Shown here: in pieces, positions 8,496 through 16,826 of the stretch
Position numbering within the stretch: position 1 is the stretch's first letter
How the letters are laid out: each line of letters starts with the position of its first letter
Source: Bacteroidales bacterium
Lineage (GTDB): Bacteria > Bacteroidota > Bacteroidia > Bacteroidales > UBA932
NCBI GenBank assembly: GCA_017430365.1
Contig: JAFRNC010000005.1
Span: 124,001-188,000, forward strand
Length of the DNA: 64,000 bases
Reading direction: 5' to 3'
Program-made: the position numbers and the translations under genes
The notes under the pieces: model-generated
What the model was told of the DNA's origin: nothing
The model's input: only the letters and a program-made list of their open reading frames with translations
The model's database searches: none

Positions 8496-8616
8496 TTTTC
8501 CGCTGCAACGGACGCATCAGTAAATCAACGCATTATGCAAAGTGATCCCCCTCAAAACGAGGGGGATCACTTTGCATAAACGCCTGTCAGTCAACTGCGT
8601 ACATTGCAGCGGAAAA
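8496..8616. repeat. Palindromic repeat element, copy 1
   Basis: The outer arms are 21-base near-inverted repeats (8496-8516 and 8596-8616, two mismatches) containing CGCTGCAACGGACGCA or a variant. An inner perfect inverted repeat has 21-base arms (8533-8553 and 8559-8579) around the loop AAAAC, with the core GTGATCCCCCTC. A diverged copy lies at 53653-53763. This copy sits between convergent genes, so it may also act as a terminator. Confidence 0.85.
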
Positions 8617-8671
8617 GTGGGGGGCAGCAAAAAACGCGGTTGCCGCTAATAAATCGCAACGTCCTGCCAGT

Positions 8672-10219
8672 CTAGACCTTGTGGATCTGCCTGAAGAGCG
8701 GCTTCATGCTCACGCGCTCTTCCACGATGTCGCGAAGACGCTCGATCGGAATGCGTTCCTGGGCCATGGTGTCGCGGTCACGCAGCGTCACGCAGCCGTC
8801 CTGCAGGGTATCGTGGTCGATGGTGATGCAGTACGGCGTGCCGATAGCGTCCTGGCGGCGGTAGCGTTTGCCGATGGAGTCTTTCTCGTCGTACTGGCAG
8901 TTGAAGTCGAAGCGCAGGCCGTCAAGGATCTCGCGGGCCTTCTCGGGCAGGCCGTCCTTCTTGACGAGGGGCAGTACGGCCAACTTGACCGGTGCCAGGC
9001 AGGCGGGAAGGCGGAGCACCACACGCGTCTCGCCGCCTTCAAGGGCTTCCTCGCAGTATGAAGACGAGAGGACGGCAAGGAAGGTGCGGTCGAGACCGAT
9101 GGACGTTTCGATGACATAGGGAGTATAGCTCTCGTTGGTCTCGGGATCGAAATACTGGATCTTGCGGCCGCTGAACTTCTGGTGCTGGGACAGGTCGAAG
9201 TCGGTGCGGCTGTGGATACCTTCAAGTTCCTTGAATCCGAAGGGGAACTCGAATTCGATGTCAGTGGCGGCGTTGGCGTAGTGAGCCAGCTTCTCGTGGT
9301 CGTGGAAGCGGTATTTCTCGTCGCCCAGGCCGAGGGCCTTGTGCCAGGCCAAACGCGTCTGTTTCCACTGGTTGAACCACTTCATCTCCTCGCCGGGACG
9401 GACGAAGAACTGCATCTCCATCTGCTCGAACTCGCGCATCCGGAAGATGAACTGACGCGCCACGATCTCGTTGCGGAAGGCCTTGCCGATCTGCGCGATA
9501 CCGAAAGGCACCTTCATGCGGCCGGTCTTCTGTACATTCAGGAAATTGACGAAGATACCCTGTGCGGTCTCGGGACGCAGGTAGATGGTTCCAACGCCTC
9601 CGTCCACATTGCCCAGCTGGGTGCTGAACATAAGGTTGAACTGACGCACGTCCGTCCAGTTCTTGGTGCCGGAAATAGGGCAGGCTATCTCGCAGTCGAC
9701 GATGATCTGGCGGAGTTCCTTCAGGTCATTCTCATTCAGGGCCCTGGTCATGCGGGCGTGGACTTCGTCGTATTTGGTCTTGCTGCGCAGGACGTTGGGA
9801 TTGGTTGCCCTGAACTGTTCCTCATTGAAAGCTTCGCCGAATTTGCGGCGGCCCTTCTCGACCTCCTTGTTCATCTTCTCCTCGAGTTTCGCGAGATAAT
9901 CCTCGATAAGCACGTCGGCGCGGTAGCGCTTCTTGGAATCCTTGTTGTCGATCAGTGGGTCATTGAAGGCTCCGACGTGGCCCGAGGCCTCCCAGATGCG
10001 GGGATGCATGAAGATGGCCGAGTCGATGCCCACGATGTTGTCGTTGAGGTGCACCATCGCCTCCCACCAGTATTTCTTGATGTTGTTCTTCATCTCGACG
10101 CCCATCTGGCCGTAGTCGTAAACCGCGCTCAGTCCGTCATAGATCTCACTCGACTGAAAGATGAAACCATATTCCTTTGCATGCGCGACAAGCGTCTTGA
10201 AAACTTCTTCCTGTGTCAT
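8672..10219 (-). CDS. glyS: Glycyl-tRNA synthetase, homodimeric type
   Basis: A 515-residue class II synthetase that charges tRNA-Gly in the cytoplasm. It is the single-chain alpha2 type (also called glyQS), not the alpha/beta tetramer. Motifs visible include YDYGQMGVEMKNNIKKYWW near the N-terminus, RPETAQGIFVNF, the motif 2 region FRNEIVARQFIFRMREFEQME, and SIGLDRTFLAVLSS in motif 3. It is the last gene of the sufS, sufE-sufT, folK, glyS operon; its start is one base from the folK stop. Downstream it converges on the palindromic repeat. Confidence 0.96.
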   Translation of the reverse strand: MTQEEVFKTLVAHAKEYGFIFQSSEIYDGLSAVYDYGQMGVEMKNNIKKYWWEAMVHLNDNIVGIDSAIFMHPRIWEASGHVGAFNDPLIDNKDSKKRYRADVLIEDYLAKLEEKMNKEVEKGRRKFGEAFNEEQFRATNPNVLRSKTKYDEVHARMTRALNENDLKELRQIIVDCEIACPISGTKNWTDVRQFNLMFSTQLGNVDGGVGTIYLRPETAQGIFVNFLNVQKTGRMKVPFGIAQIGKAFRNEIVARQFIFRMREFEQMEMQFFVRPGEEMKWFNQWKQTRLAWHKALGLGDEKYRFHDHEKLAHYANAATDIEFEFPFGFKELEGIHSRTDFDLSQHQKFSGRKIQYFDPETNESYTPYVIETSIGLDRTFLAVLSSSYCEEALEGGETRVVLRLPACLAPVKLAVLPLVKKDGLPEKAREILDGLRFDFNCQYDEKDSIGKRYRRQDAIGTPYCITIDHDTLQDGCVTLRDRDTMAQERIPIERLRDIVEERVSMKPLFRQIHKV

Positions 10220-10220
10220 A

Positions 10221-10637
10221 TTATAGTGTTATATCGTTTAATAATTCCTGTACGAAAGGCCGCTCCTTCACCTGGGGATGGGGAATGACGAGCCGGTCGG
10301 TGCGTATATCCTCCCCGTTGTATGTCAGGATATCGATGTCGATGGTACGGTTGCGGTAGATGCGGCGGCCGGACGCGTCGTATTCCGCAGTGTGCCGGGG
10401 ACGGCCCAGGGCTACTTCGATTTCCTGGCATATGTCAAGCAGGGTCTCGGGGGGCACGTCGCTCTCGAAACAGACCGCCTGGTTGAGGAAAGCCGGACCG
10501 TCGAAGCCCACGGCCTCCGTCTCCATCACGTCAGAACAGAGCATATCCACCTTCAGTTCCCCCGCAAGCATGGCTTTCGCCCGCTCAAGGTTCCACTCCC
10601 GGTCTCCCAGATTCGATCCAAGCAGCAGGCAGATCAT
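10221..10637 (-). CDS. folK: 2-amino-4-hydroxy-6-hydroxymethyldihydropteridine diphosphokinase
   Basis: HPPK transfers pyrophosphate from ATP to the pterin in folate synthesis. The protein is 138 residues from MICLLLGSNLGDREWNLERA. The family signatures GSNLGDR, RNRTIDIDIL (metal-binding Asp pair) and LVIPHPQVKERPFV are all present. The start is set at 10637 because ATGA overlaps the stop of the upstream sufE-sufT gene; a longer in-frame version would run into that gene. glyS follows after one base. Its place in a suf operon looks like simple co-transcription; thyA and folA lie 45 kb away. Confidence 0.95.
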   Translation of the reverse strand: MICLLLGSNLGDREWNLERAKAMLAGELKVDMLCSDVMETEAVGFDGPAFLNQAVCFESDVPPETLLDICQEIEVALGRPRHTAEYDASGRRIYRNRTIDIDILTYNGEDIRTDRLVIPHPQVKERPFVQELLNDITL

Positions 10638-11374
10638 AGCATCCCCAGTTCCAGTTTGGCCTCTTCGCTCATGAGGTCGGTCGTCCATTCCGGTTCGAAT
10701 ACGAGATCCACCTGCACGTCCCTGACGCCCGGCACATCGGCCACGGCTTCACGGACCTGCGCCACCACATCGTCAGCGATGGGGCAATTGGGAGCGGTCA
10801 GCGTCATTTTTATGAAAACCTGGCCGTCCGCATCGGCCTGTATGTCGTAGATAAGGCCCAGGTCGTAGATGTTGACCGGAATTTCCGGATCATACACCTG
10901 CCTGAGAGCCAATACTATATCTTCATCGATGCTCCGCCCGGAAGCGGGAGCTGCGGACGAGGCCTTCGCAGCGGCGGCATGGGCCTTGATGGTCTGGATC
11001 ATCGACACCAGTCCGTTCGCCCGGGTCGGGGATAGATTCTCCCTGAGGCCGATCTTCTCGATGAACTCCTCGTCGGCGGCGAGGATGTCGGCAGGGGTCT
11101 GGCCGTCATAGACTTTAAGGAGCAAAGAGATGATACCCTTGGTGATGATGGCATCGCTGTCGGCGGCGAAATGCAGCCGGCCATCCTCCTCGCGGCACGA
11201 GAGCCATACCCGCGACTGGCAGCCGCGGATCAGGTTCGCCTCAGTCTTGTCCTTCTCATCGATAAGGGGCATGCCCTTGCCAAGGTCGATGAGGTATTCG
11301 TATTTGTCCATCCAGTCCGTAAAGACCGAGAACTCTTCAACTATGTCGGATTGTATCTCCTGTATCGTTTTCAT
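10634..11374 (-). CDS. SufE-SufT (MIP18-family) fusion protein for Fe-S cluster assembly
   Basis: A 246-residue two-domain protein. Residues 1-135 are SufE: the sulfur-acceptor Cys52 sits in IRGCQSRVWL, which takes persulfide from SufS. After an Ala/Ser linker (about 132-148), residues 149-246 form a SufT/MIP18 (DUF59) domain with DPEIPVNIYDLGLIYDI and Cys197 in TLTAPNCPIADDV. SufT-like proteins help in Fe-S maturation. The two are usually separate genes, so here acceptor and maturation factor are joined. The gene follows sufS by one base and overlaps folK by four. Confidence 0.93.
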   Translation of the reverse strand: MKTIQEIQSDIVEEFSVFTDWMDKYEYLIDLGKGMPLIDEKDKTEANLIRGCQSRVWLSCREEDGRLHFAADSDAIITKGIISLLLKVYDGQTPADILAADEEFIEKIGLRENLSPTRANGLVSMIQTIKAHAAAAKASSAAPASGRSIDEDIVLALRQVYDPEIPVNIYDLGLIYDIQADADGQVFIKMTLTAPNCPIADDVVAQVREAVADVPGVRDVQVDLVFEPEWTTDLMSEEAKLELGML

Positions 11375-11375
11375 T

Positions 11376-12602
11376 TCATCTCAACATTTTGACAGCCCTG
11401 CGGAGCGCGGCGATGAAAGTTTCGCATTCCGCGAGGGTATTGTAAGGAGCAAGGGAGGCCCTGAGCATCGACGTCTGTCCATAGCGGCGCAGGAGGGGCT
11501 CGGCACACATGTGACCCGAGCGGACCGCGATTCCCATCTTGTCCAGGATCTGTGCCAGGTCGGCCGGGAAAGCGCCCTCAACGGTGAAGGAAAAGAGCGC
11601 TATCTTCTTTTCCGGATCGCGGGGACGGCCATAAACACGGAGACCTTCGATTTTATCCAATTCCACCAGCAAGTAATCACGCATAGAGCGGAGATTATCC
11701 TGAACTTCAGCATCTTCCGCCATCTCTTTGGCCAGTTCAAGCGCCGGGGCCATGCAGGCTGCAGCGGTGAAATTCTGGGTGCCGGCCTCGTATTTGAGCG
11801 GCAGGGGGGCGTATGTGGTCTTTTCGAACGACACGGTGTCTATCATCTCGCCGCCACCCATGTAAGGAGGCATCTCCCCGAGGTAACGGCTCTTGCCGTA
11901 AAGCACGCCTATTCCCGTCGGGGCGTATATCTTGTGGCCGGAAAAAGCGTAGAAATCGCAATCCAGATCCTGGACGTCGACCGGGGCGTGCACCGCTCCC
12001 TGCGCTCCGTCGACCAGCACGGGAACGCCGTGCCTGTGGGCCGCGGAAACCGCTTCCTTCACGGGATTGACTATGCCGAGGATGTTCGAGATATGGGTCA
12101 TGGCCACGAGCTTGATACGGCCTCCAGCGGCAGCCAGCCGACTGTCCAACTCATCTACCGATATCTCCCCCGCCTCATCGACCGGCAGCACCTCGATTCC
12201 GCAGCCGCAGCGGGCGCAGGCGAGCTGCCATGGAACTATGTCGCTGTGATGTTCCGCTTCCGTGATGAGGACCTTGTCGCCGGGAGACATGTATCTCTGA
12301 GTGAAACAGTCGGCCACAAGATTTATGGAAGCGGTCGTGCCGCTGGTGAAGACTACATTCTCCCGCGCAGGGGCGTTCAGGTAGCGGCGGACCGCCTCGC
12401 GGCCGGCCTCGTAGAGGTCGGTGGCATCGGAACTGAGCTTATGGATAGCCCTGTGGATGTTGGCGTTGGCCTCTACCGAGATTTTCCGCTGGAAATCGAG
12501 CACAGCCTGCGGCCGCTGCGCCGTGGCCGCATTGTCGAAATAAATCAGCGGTTTTCCGTAAATCTGCCGGTCCAATGCCGGAAAAAGGCTCCTCATATCC
12601 AT
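11376..12602 (-). CDS. sufS: Cysteine desulfurase SufS
   Basis: A PLP enzyme, 408 residues, that converts cysteine to alanine and passes the sulfur as a persulfide to SufE. The PLP Lys224 is in FSGHKIYAPTG, the catalytic Cys366 is in RSGHMCAEPLL, and EAEHHSDIVPWQ is the group II (SufS) signature. It is the first gene of the operon with the sufE-sufT fusion. A TAAATTTG box ends 8 bases before the start codon, so the mRNA is likely leaderless. The sufBCD genes are not in the window. Confidence 0.97.
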   Translation of the reverse strand: MDMRSLFPALDRQIYGKPLIYFDNAATAQRPQAVLDFQRKISVEANANIHRAIHKLSSDATDLYEAGREAVRRYLNAPARENVVFTSGTTASINLVADCFTQRYMSPGDKVLITEAEHHSDIVPWQLACARCGCGIEVLPVDEAGEISVDELDSRLAAAGGRIKLVAMTHISNILGIVNPVKEAVSAAHRHGVPVLVDGAQGAVHAPVDVQDLDCDFYAFSGHKIYAPTGIGVLYGKSRYLGEMPPYMGGGEMIDTVSFEKTTYAPLPLKYEAGTQNFTAAACMAPALELAKEMAEDAEVQDNLRSMRDYLLVELDKIEGLRVYGRPRDPEKKIALFSFTVEGAFPADLAQILDKMGIAVRSGHMCAEPLLRRYGQTSMLRASLAPYNTLAECETFIAALRRAVKMLR

Positions 12603-12609
12603 AATCTTG

Positions 12610-12617
12610 CAAATTTA
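12610..12617 (-). promoter_or_regulatory. Promoter -7 box of sufS
   Basis: TAAATTTG on the minus strand matches TAnnTTTG and ends 7 bases before the sufS ATG, predicting a leaderless or nearly leaderless transcript. Confidence 0.6.
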
Positions 12618-12653
12618 ACTAATTTTACAGAAAATTATCGAAAACCGACTGCC

Positions 12654-13244
12654 ATGTACGAATATATCACCGGACGACTCGAAGAAATCACCCCCACCGA
12701 CGCCATCGTGGAGGCCTGCGGCGTAGGATACGACCTTATCATCTCGCTGAGTACTTTCTCAAAGATTCAGGGAATGCAGGGCCGGAATGTAAAGCTCTAT
12801 ACCTGCCATCAGGTGAGGGAAGACGACGAGTCTCTCTTCGGATTCGCAGACAAAGCCGAGCGGAGCGTGTTCGTCCAGCTTATCTCGGTCAGCGGCGTCG
12901 GCCCCGGATCAGCAAGGATGATACTCTCGGCCATGACTGCCGATGAAGTCAAGGAAGCCGTGCTCAAGGGCGATGTGAACAGATTCAAGGCTGTCAAGGG
13001 CATAGGTCTGAAGACCGCACAGCGTATCATCATAGACCTGAAGGACAAGATAGGCAAGGGAGGGGAAGATCTCTCGTTCGACACGGCCCCCGCTTCGTCA
13101 CCTGTACGCGAAGAAGCCCTCGGCGCCCTTACCATGCTCGGCTTCGCCAAGCCCGCCGTCGAGAAGACACTCGACAAACTCCTCAAGGAGGATTCATCCT
13201 ATTCCCTTGAGGAGCTCATCAAGAAAGCACTCAAGATGCTGTAG
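12654..13244 (+). CDS. ruvA: Holliday junction DNA helicase subunit RuvA
   Basis: RuvA binds four-way junctions and loads the RuvB motor for branch migration. The protein is 196 residues, the usual length, from MYEYITGRLEEITPTDAIV. It shows an N-terminal OB fold, two helix-hairpin-helix motifs (ISVSGVGPGSARMIL and VKGIGLKTAQRIIIDL) and a short C-terminal RuvB-binding domain (about 150-196). The long open frame upstream of this ATG is antisense to sufS and sufE-sufT and was discarded. ruvB is 20 kb away at 32442. It diverges from sufS and converges on the M64 gene. Confidence 0.96.
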   Translation: MYEYITGRLEEITPTDAIVEACGVGYDLIISLSTFSKIQGMQGRNVKLYTCHQVREDDESLFGFADKAERSVFVQLISVSGVGPGSARMILSAMTADEVKEAVLKGDVNRFKAVKGIGLKTAQRIIIDLKDKIGKGGEDLSFDTAPASSPVREEALGALTMLGFAKPAVEKTLDKLLKEDSSYSLEELIKKALKML

Positions 13245-13264
13245 CGGCACGCACCGCCCGGCCG

Positions 13265-16246
13265 TCATCTGGCCTCGCGGTATGCCTCTTTCCAGGTTTT
13301 TCCCACGGCCACCGGCGGGTGGGTATAAAGTACGGCACTCTGCCGTGACTGAGCGGAATAGCTGACAGAACTCGTCGGCTTGGTCTTGCGGTTGACTGCG
13401 TCGTATTTCACGAAGTCTTCGTAATTATAGGTCCAGCTGTCTCCGTAAGCCAGCTTATGGAGACGGTACCATATGGCTTCGCGTGAAGGGGCGTTGAATC
13501 CTCCCGTATTGTCACGCATGATACTGTTAACGGTCGGACGCCATGCTCCTCTCGTGTAGGTGCAGGCACCTTCGAATACTCCCAGTCCGTCATATTTATA
13601 ACGGTCGTCCGTAAGGAACTTCGCCCACTTCACCTTGGACGGATCACCGGTGAAATCGACATTCTTCCACCAGCCCCATTTTTCCTTCTGGTGATGTATA
13701 TCTATTTCAGGGTTGGGAATAGCTGACTCGGTATTTGTATACTCGTCCGCCAGTTTTGCAAAGCCGTGTCCGCCCGCTTCATGGTGCAGAGAAGAGGCAA
13801 GGGTCTCGTCATTCCCTCCGGCGGTAAAGTATGCTATAGCGAAGCCGCAGCCATAATCGTTATTGCCCGAAGCGGGATCGAAAAAATAACAGGTTCCGCC
13901 GAACCGCCAGGCCTCATTCATGGCCACGATGATAAGCGTATTGTCCATCTTCTCCTGCGGTACAGCCTTCAGCGCATACTCCATGCACTGGGTATTGGAG
14001 CCTCCCACCATTGTGACGCCTCCGAAAAAGGTCCCGAGAGCCTGGCCGGCATTCTCATAGCCTTCTGTGGCAGAGACCACGTTTATCGCATAGACATTGA
14101 ACATTTTCCGATAGGTTTTGTACGGCTCCTCGGAGAAGAAGGCGTCTGCCATTTTCTTCATCACGGTCGCATAGGTCCCGTCTGCAACCTGACGGTCGGA
14201 GTATCCGTCGCCCATCAGGACGATGTCGATACCGTTGCCTTCAGTTGCCTTCTGCAGCACGGTCACTTCTCCGTCCTTGCTGTAGTCCTTGGACATATAG
14301 TAATCCGGAGCGGGGAGGTCATTGTAATGGAACCCCTTGACATGATCGGCATATTTCGACCAGGCATAGGATTTCTTATACAAGCTTTCCATGCCTTCCG
14401 GCACCAGGATGGTCAAACCTTCCAGATCCAGGGATTCGTCTTCCTCATAAGCCGGAGGGGTATAGGTACGGAACATGATCGTATCCAATTTCTTGTCTCC
14501 CTGGAATGCGTTGCTCCTCAGATTTGACAATTTTGCGGACAGACGGATCGTCCTCAGGGACTCCATTCCAATAAAAGCGGCATCATAAAGGCTTGCCACA
14601 TTATCCTGCAGCGTCAGGCGTTCCGTGGTCTTGTTGCCTTCGAAAACACGCCAGAATATATTGGTGACCTCCGCAGGCAAAGTATAATCGACAGGAAGGT
14701 CCGGGACGACGCCGACAAGGAAATTGCCATAAAGAAGCAGGCAGCGATGGTCTTCGGATGCCAGCGGACCATAGAAGGCTTCCAATTGATCACACCCTAA
14801 CAACCAGTTCGTATAAAAGGTTTCGCACGAACGGGGTATCGTCAGGCTGCGCAGGGTTTTATTGTTCCTGAACGCGTCGCCAGAAATGGAGATTACACCG
14901 TCCGGAACCACACACTCGGCGGCACCGTAACCTGCAAATGCAATCAGCCGGTTATCAGGGTCTATGTACATGCGCCCGTCTTTGACATACTTGCAGTCGC
15001 CCTTGAATTCCCGCAATGCGGAACACATCTCGAAAACATAATCGCCAAGGGTTTTCAAACTCGCGGGGAAAGTTACGGTTTCCAAATTCTCGTTATATGT
15101 GAAACACCTGTCCCCTATCGTGACCAGACCTTCCGGAAGTATCACGTCCTTGATCTTTGTCTGTGCCCGGAACAACTGTTGGGGCAATGACTTCACGCCG
15201 TTCGGAACTACCAGTGTCCCATCCTTGGGAAGGGATGCGGCCGCATATGCGATCAATTCCCCGTCAAGGACAAGGAACTTCTCATCGGCGGTGGCGCACT
15301 TTCCATACAGCCGTTTCAACTCGTTGTTAAAGGCAAATATGCCGAATCCGACGGATTTCAGGTTATCCGGGGCACGGAAAGAAGTAAAGCGGCTGAATAT
15401 GAATGCCTGGTTCCCAATCCTCTCTACAGTGTTGGGCAGATGGATTTCGGTAATCCCCTCACCGAATACCGGGTCGAATCCATTGCCGCCGACACGGGTA
15501 AGGGGACCGTCAAAAACGATCACCCACTTGCCGTTCTTGTATGTATGGGAAATTATGCTCCTGTCAAAATCCGAGGGATTGACCGGGGCCTGTGTGTTGT
15601 TTGCGGTGGCATACCATATCTGGTCGGACGGAACATTGTCCGGATCGCTTTCCTGGACAACCTTGACAAGAGTCTCTCCGATGGCGGTCTTGAAGGTCAA
15701 ATTGCCCTCGCGGGACGATGTCCCGGTGTTCGGACTCACCTTGATCCCCACTTTTTCAGTTGTGAGCCCCTTTGTGCCGGTTATGGTTATCCATCCTTTG
15801 GCGTCATCGCTCACGGCAACGGTATATGCCACGTTGTGCTGCACCGTAATTTCATATTCACCACCTTCGAACGGTACGTCTACCTGCAACGGCGAAACAA
15901 TGACTCCGGAGTTTTCAGACTGGGTGACATTGACCGTAGCGGTCAGCTCTTCACAGGTGAAGGTGATCGAACAGGAGCGGGAATCATATGTATCATTGGG
16001 TTCGCATGTGACCGAAATGCTCATGTTGCTGTCGGATCCGTTTCCCGATGGGTTCGAGACTTTGCACCAGGACTGGCCGGATCTGGCCGTCCACGCCTTG
16101 TTCGCAAAAAGCGATACGGTCTGGCTGCCGCCTTTGTTGTCGAAGGTCAGAGATGCCGGACTCACGGACAATTCCGTTTTCTTGGCACAGGAGGTGACGA
16201 AAAGGCAAAATACGATGCCCGTCAGGAGGAATAATGCTTTTTTCAT
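13265..16246 (-). CDS. Lipoprotein with BACON, BspA-like LRR and M64 metallopeptidase domains
   Basis: A 993-residue surface lipoprotein with signal MKKALFLLTGIVFCLFVTSC and Cys20 as the lipid anchor. Two BACON domains follow (about 28-112 and 115-200), a module usually linked to carbohydrate or mucin binding. About 235-640 is a BspA-like leucine-rich region with repeats such as LKSVGFGIFAFNNELKRLYG. The C-terminal part (about 665-960) is an M64 (IgA-peptidase-like) metallopeptidase with H822-E-A-G-G-H827-GF and LADEY. The spacing is HExxxH rather than HExxH. It probably cleaves host or dietary glycoproteins at the cell surface; this is inference. The start is set by the signal peptide. Confidence 0.9.
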   Translation of the reverse strand: MKKALFLLTGIVFCLFVTSCAKKTELSVSPASLTFDNKGGSQTVSLFANKAWTARSGQSWCKVSNPSGNGSDSNMSISVTCEPNDTYDSRSCSITFTCEELTATVNVTQSENSGVIVSPLQVDVPFEGGEYEITVQHNVAYTVAVSDDAKGWITITGTKGLTTEKVGIKVSPNTGTSSREGNLTFKTAIGETLVKVVQESDPDNVPSDQIWYATANNTQAPVNPSDFDRSIISHTYKNGKWVIVFDGPLTRVGGNGFDPVFGEGITEIHLPNTVERIGNQAFIFSRFTSFRAPDNLKSVGFGIFAFNNELKRLYGKCATADEKFLVLDGELIAYAAASLPKDGTLVVPNGVKSLPQQLFRAQTKIKDVILPEGLVTIGDRCFTYNENLETVTFPASLKTLGDYVFEMCSALREFKGDCKYVKDGRMYIDPDNRLIAFAGYGAAECVVPDGVISISGDAFRNNKTLRSLTIPRSCETFYTNWLLGCDQLEAFYGPLASEDHRCLLLYGNFLVGVVPDLPVDYTLPAEVTNIFWRVFEGNKTTERLTLQDNVASLYDAAFIGMESLRTIRLSAKLSNLRSNAFQGDKKLDTIMFRTYTPPAYEEDESLDLEGLTILVPEGMESLYKKSYAWSKYADHVKGFHYNDLPAPDYYMSKDYSKDGEVTVLQKATEGNGIDIVLMGDGYSDRQVADGTYATVMKKMADAFFSEEPYKTYRKMFNVYAINVVSATEGYENAGQALGTFFGGVTMVGGSNTQCMEYALKAVPQEKMDNTLIIVAMNEAWRFGGTCYFFDPASGNNDYGCGFAIAYFTAGGNDETLASSLHHEAGGHGFAKLADEYTNTESAIPNPEIDIHHQKEKWGWWKNVDFTGDPSKVKWAKFLTDDRYKYDGLGVFEGACTYTRGAWRPTVNSIMRDNTGGFNAPSREAIWYRLHKLAYGDSWTYNYEDFVKYDAVNRKTKPTSSVSYSAQSRQSAVLYTHPPVAVGKTWKEAYREAR

Positions 16247-16318
16247 CTGAAACTACTTAGATTTAAGACCAGGGGATACAATATGCTGCAATTTACTACT
16301 TTTTTCGCATAAAATAAC

Positions 16319-16343
16319 CAAGGGGGCCTTGCGGGCCCCCTTG
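16319..16343 (-). terminator. Terminator after gcvH
   Basis: CAAGGGGGCC (16319-16328) pairs with GGCCCCCTTG (16334-16343), loop TTGCG, followed on the minus strand by a T-rich tract. It lies 30 bases past the gcvH stop. Confidence 0.75.
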
Positions 16344-16372
16344 AACACATCACATTTTTGATTTTTTACAAA

Positions 16373-16747
16373 TCAGATTATTTCCTCATACTGCGCAGCA
16401 GAAAGGAGAGTATCAAATTCCGAAGGATCGGAAAATTTGATCTTGATCATCCATCCCTCTCCGTAAGGATCGGAATTTACCAATTCGGGGGCGCCTTCGA
16501 GTGCGGGGTTTACCTCGGCAACTTCGCCGGAAACCGGCATGAAAGCGTCAGCTACGGTCTTGACGGCCTCGATGGTACCGAAGACCTCTTCCTTTGCGAG
16601 GGTTTCGCCCTCGGTCTGGATGTCAACGAAAACGATGTCGCCCAGTTCGCTCTGTGCGAAATCGGTAATGCCTACGATGGCCTCGTCGCCTTCGACGCGG
16701 ACCCATTCGTGATCTTTCGTGTATTTAAGTTCAGCAGGAATATTCAT
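16373..16747 (-). CDS. gcvH: Glycine cleavage system H protein
   Basis: The lipoyl carrier of the glycine cleavage complex, 124 residues. Lys63 in [15 protein letters not shown] is the lipoylation site. The N-terminal [25 protein letters not shown] and the [13 protein letters not shown] region are family signatures. It stands alone: gcvT and gcvP are not in the window. It has its own promoter (TATATTTG at 16776-16783), a good Shine-Dalgarno (AGGAG, unusual in this phylum) 5 bases before ATG, and a terminator. Confidence 0.97.
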   Translation of the reverse strand: MNIPAELKYTKDHEWVRVEGDEAIVGITDFAQSELGDIVFVDIQTEGETLAKEEVFGTIEAVKTVADAFMPVSGEVAEVNPALEGAPELVNSDPYGEGWMIKIKFSDPSEFDTLLSAAQYEEII

Positions 16748-16775
16748 AATTCTCCTAAATAATGGTATTGGTGTG

Positions 16776-16783
16776 CAAATATA
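16776..16783 (-). promoter_or_regulatory. Promoter -7 box of gcvH
   Basis: TATATTTG on the minus strand, 28 bases before the gcvH ATG. AGGAG lies between it and the start. Confidence 0.65.
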
Positions 16784-16826
16784 AATAAAACTTTAATGAT
16801 TTACAAATACTTCCGCTTTTTTTCTT

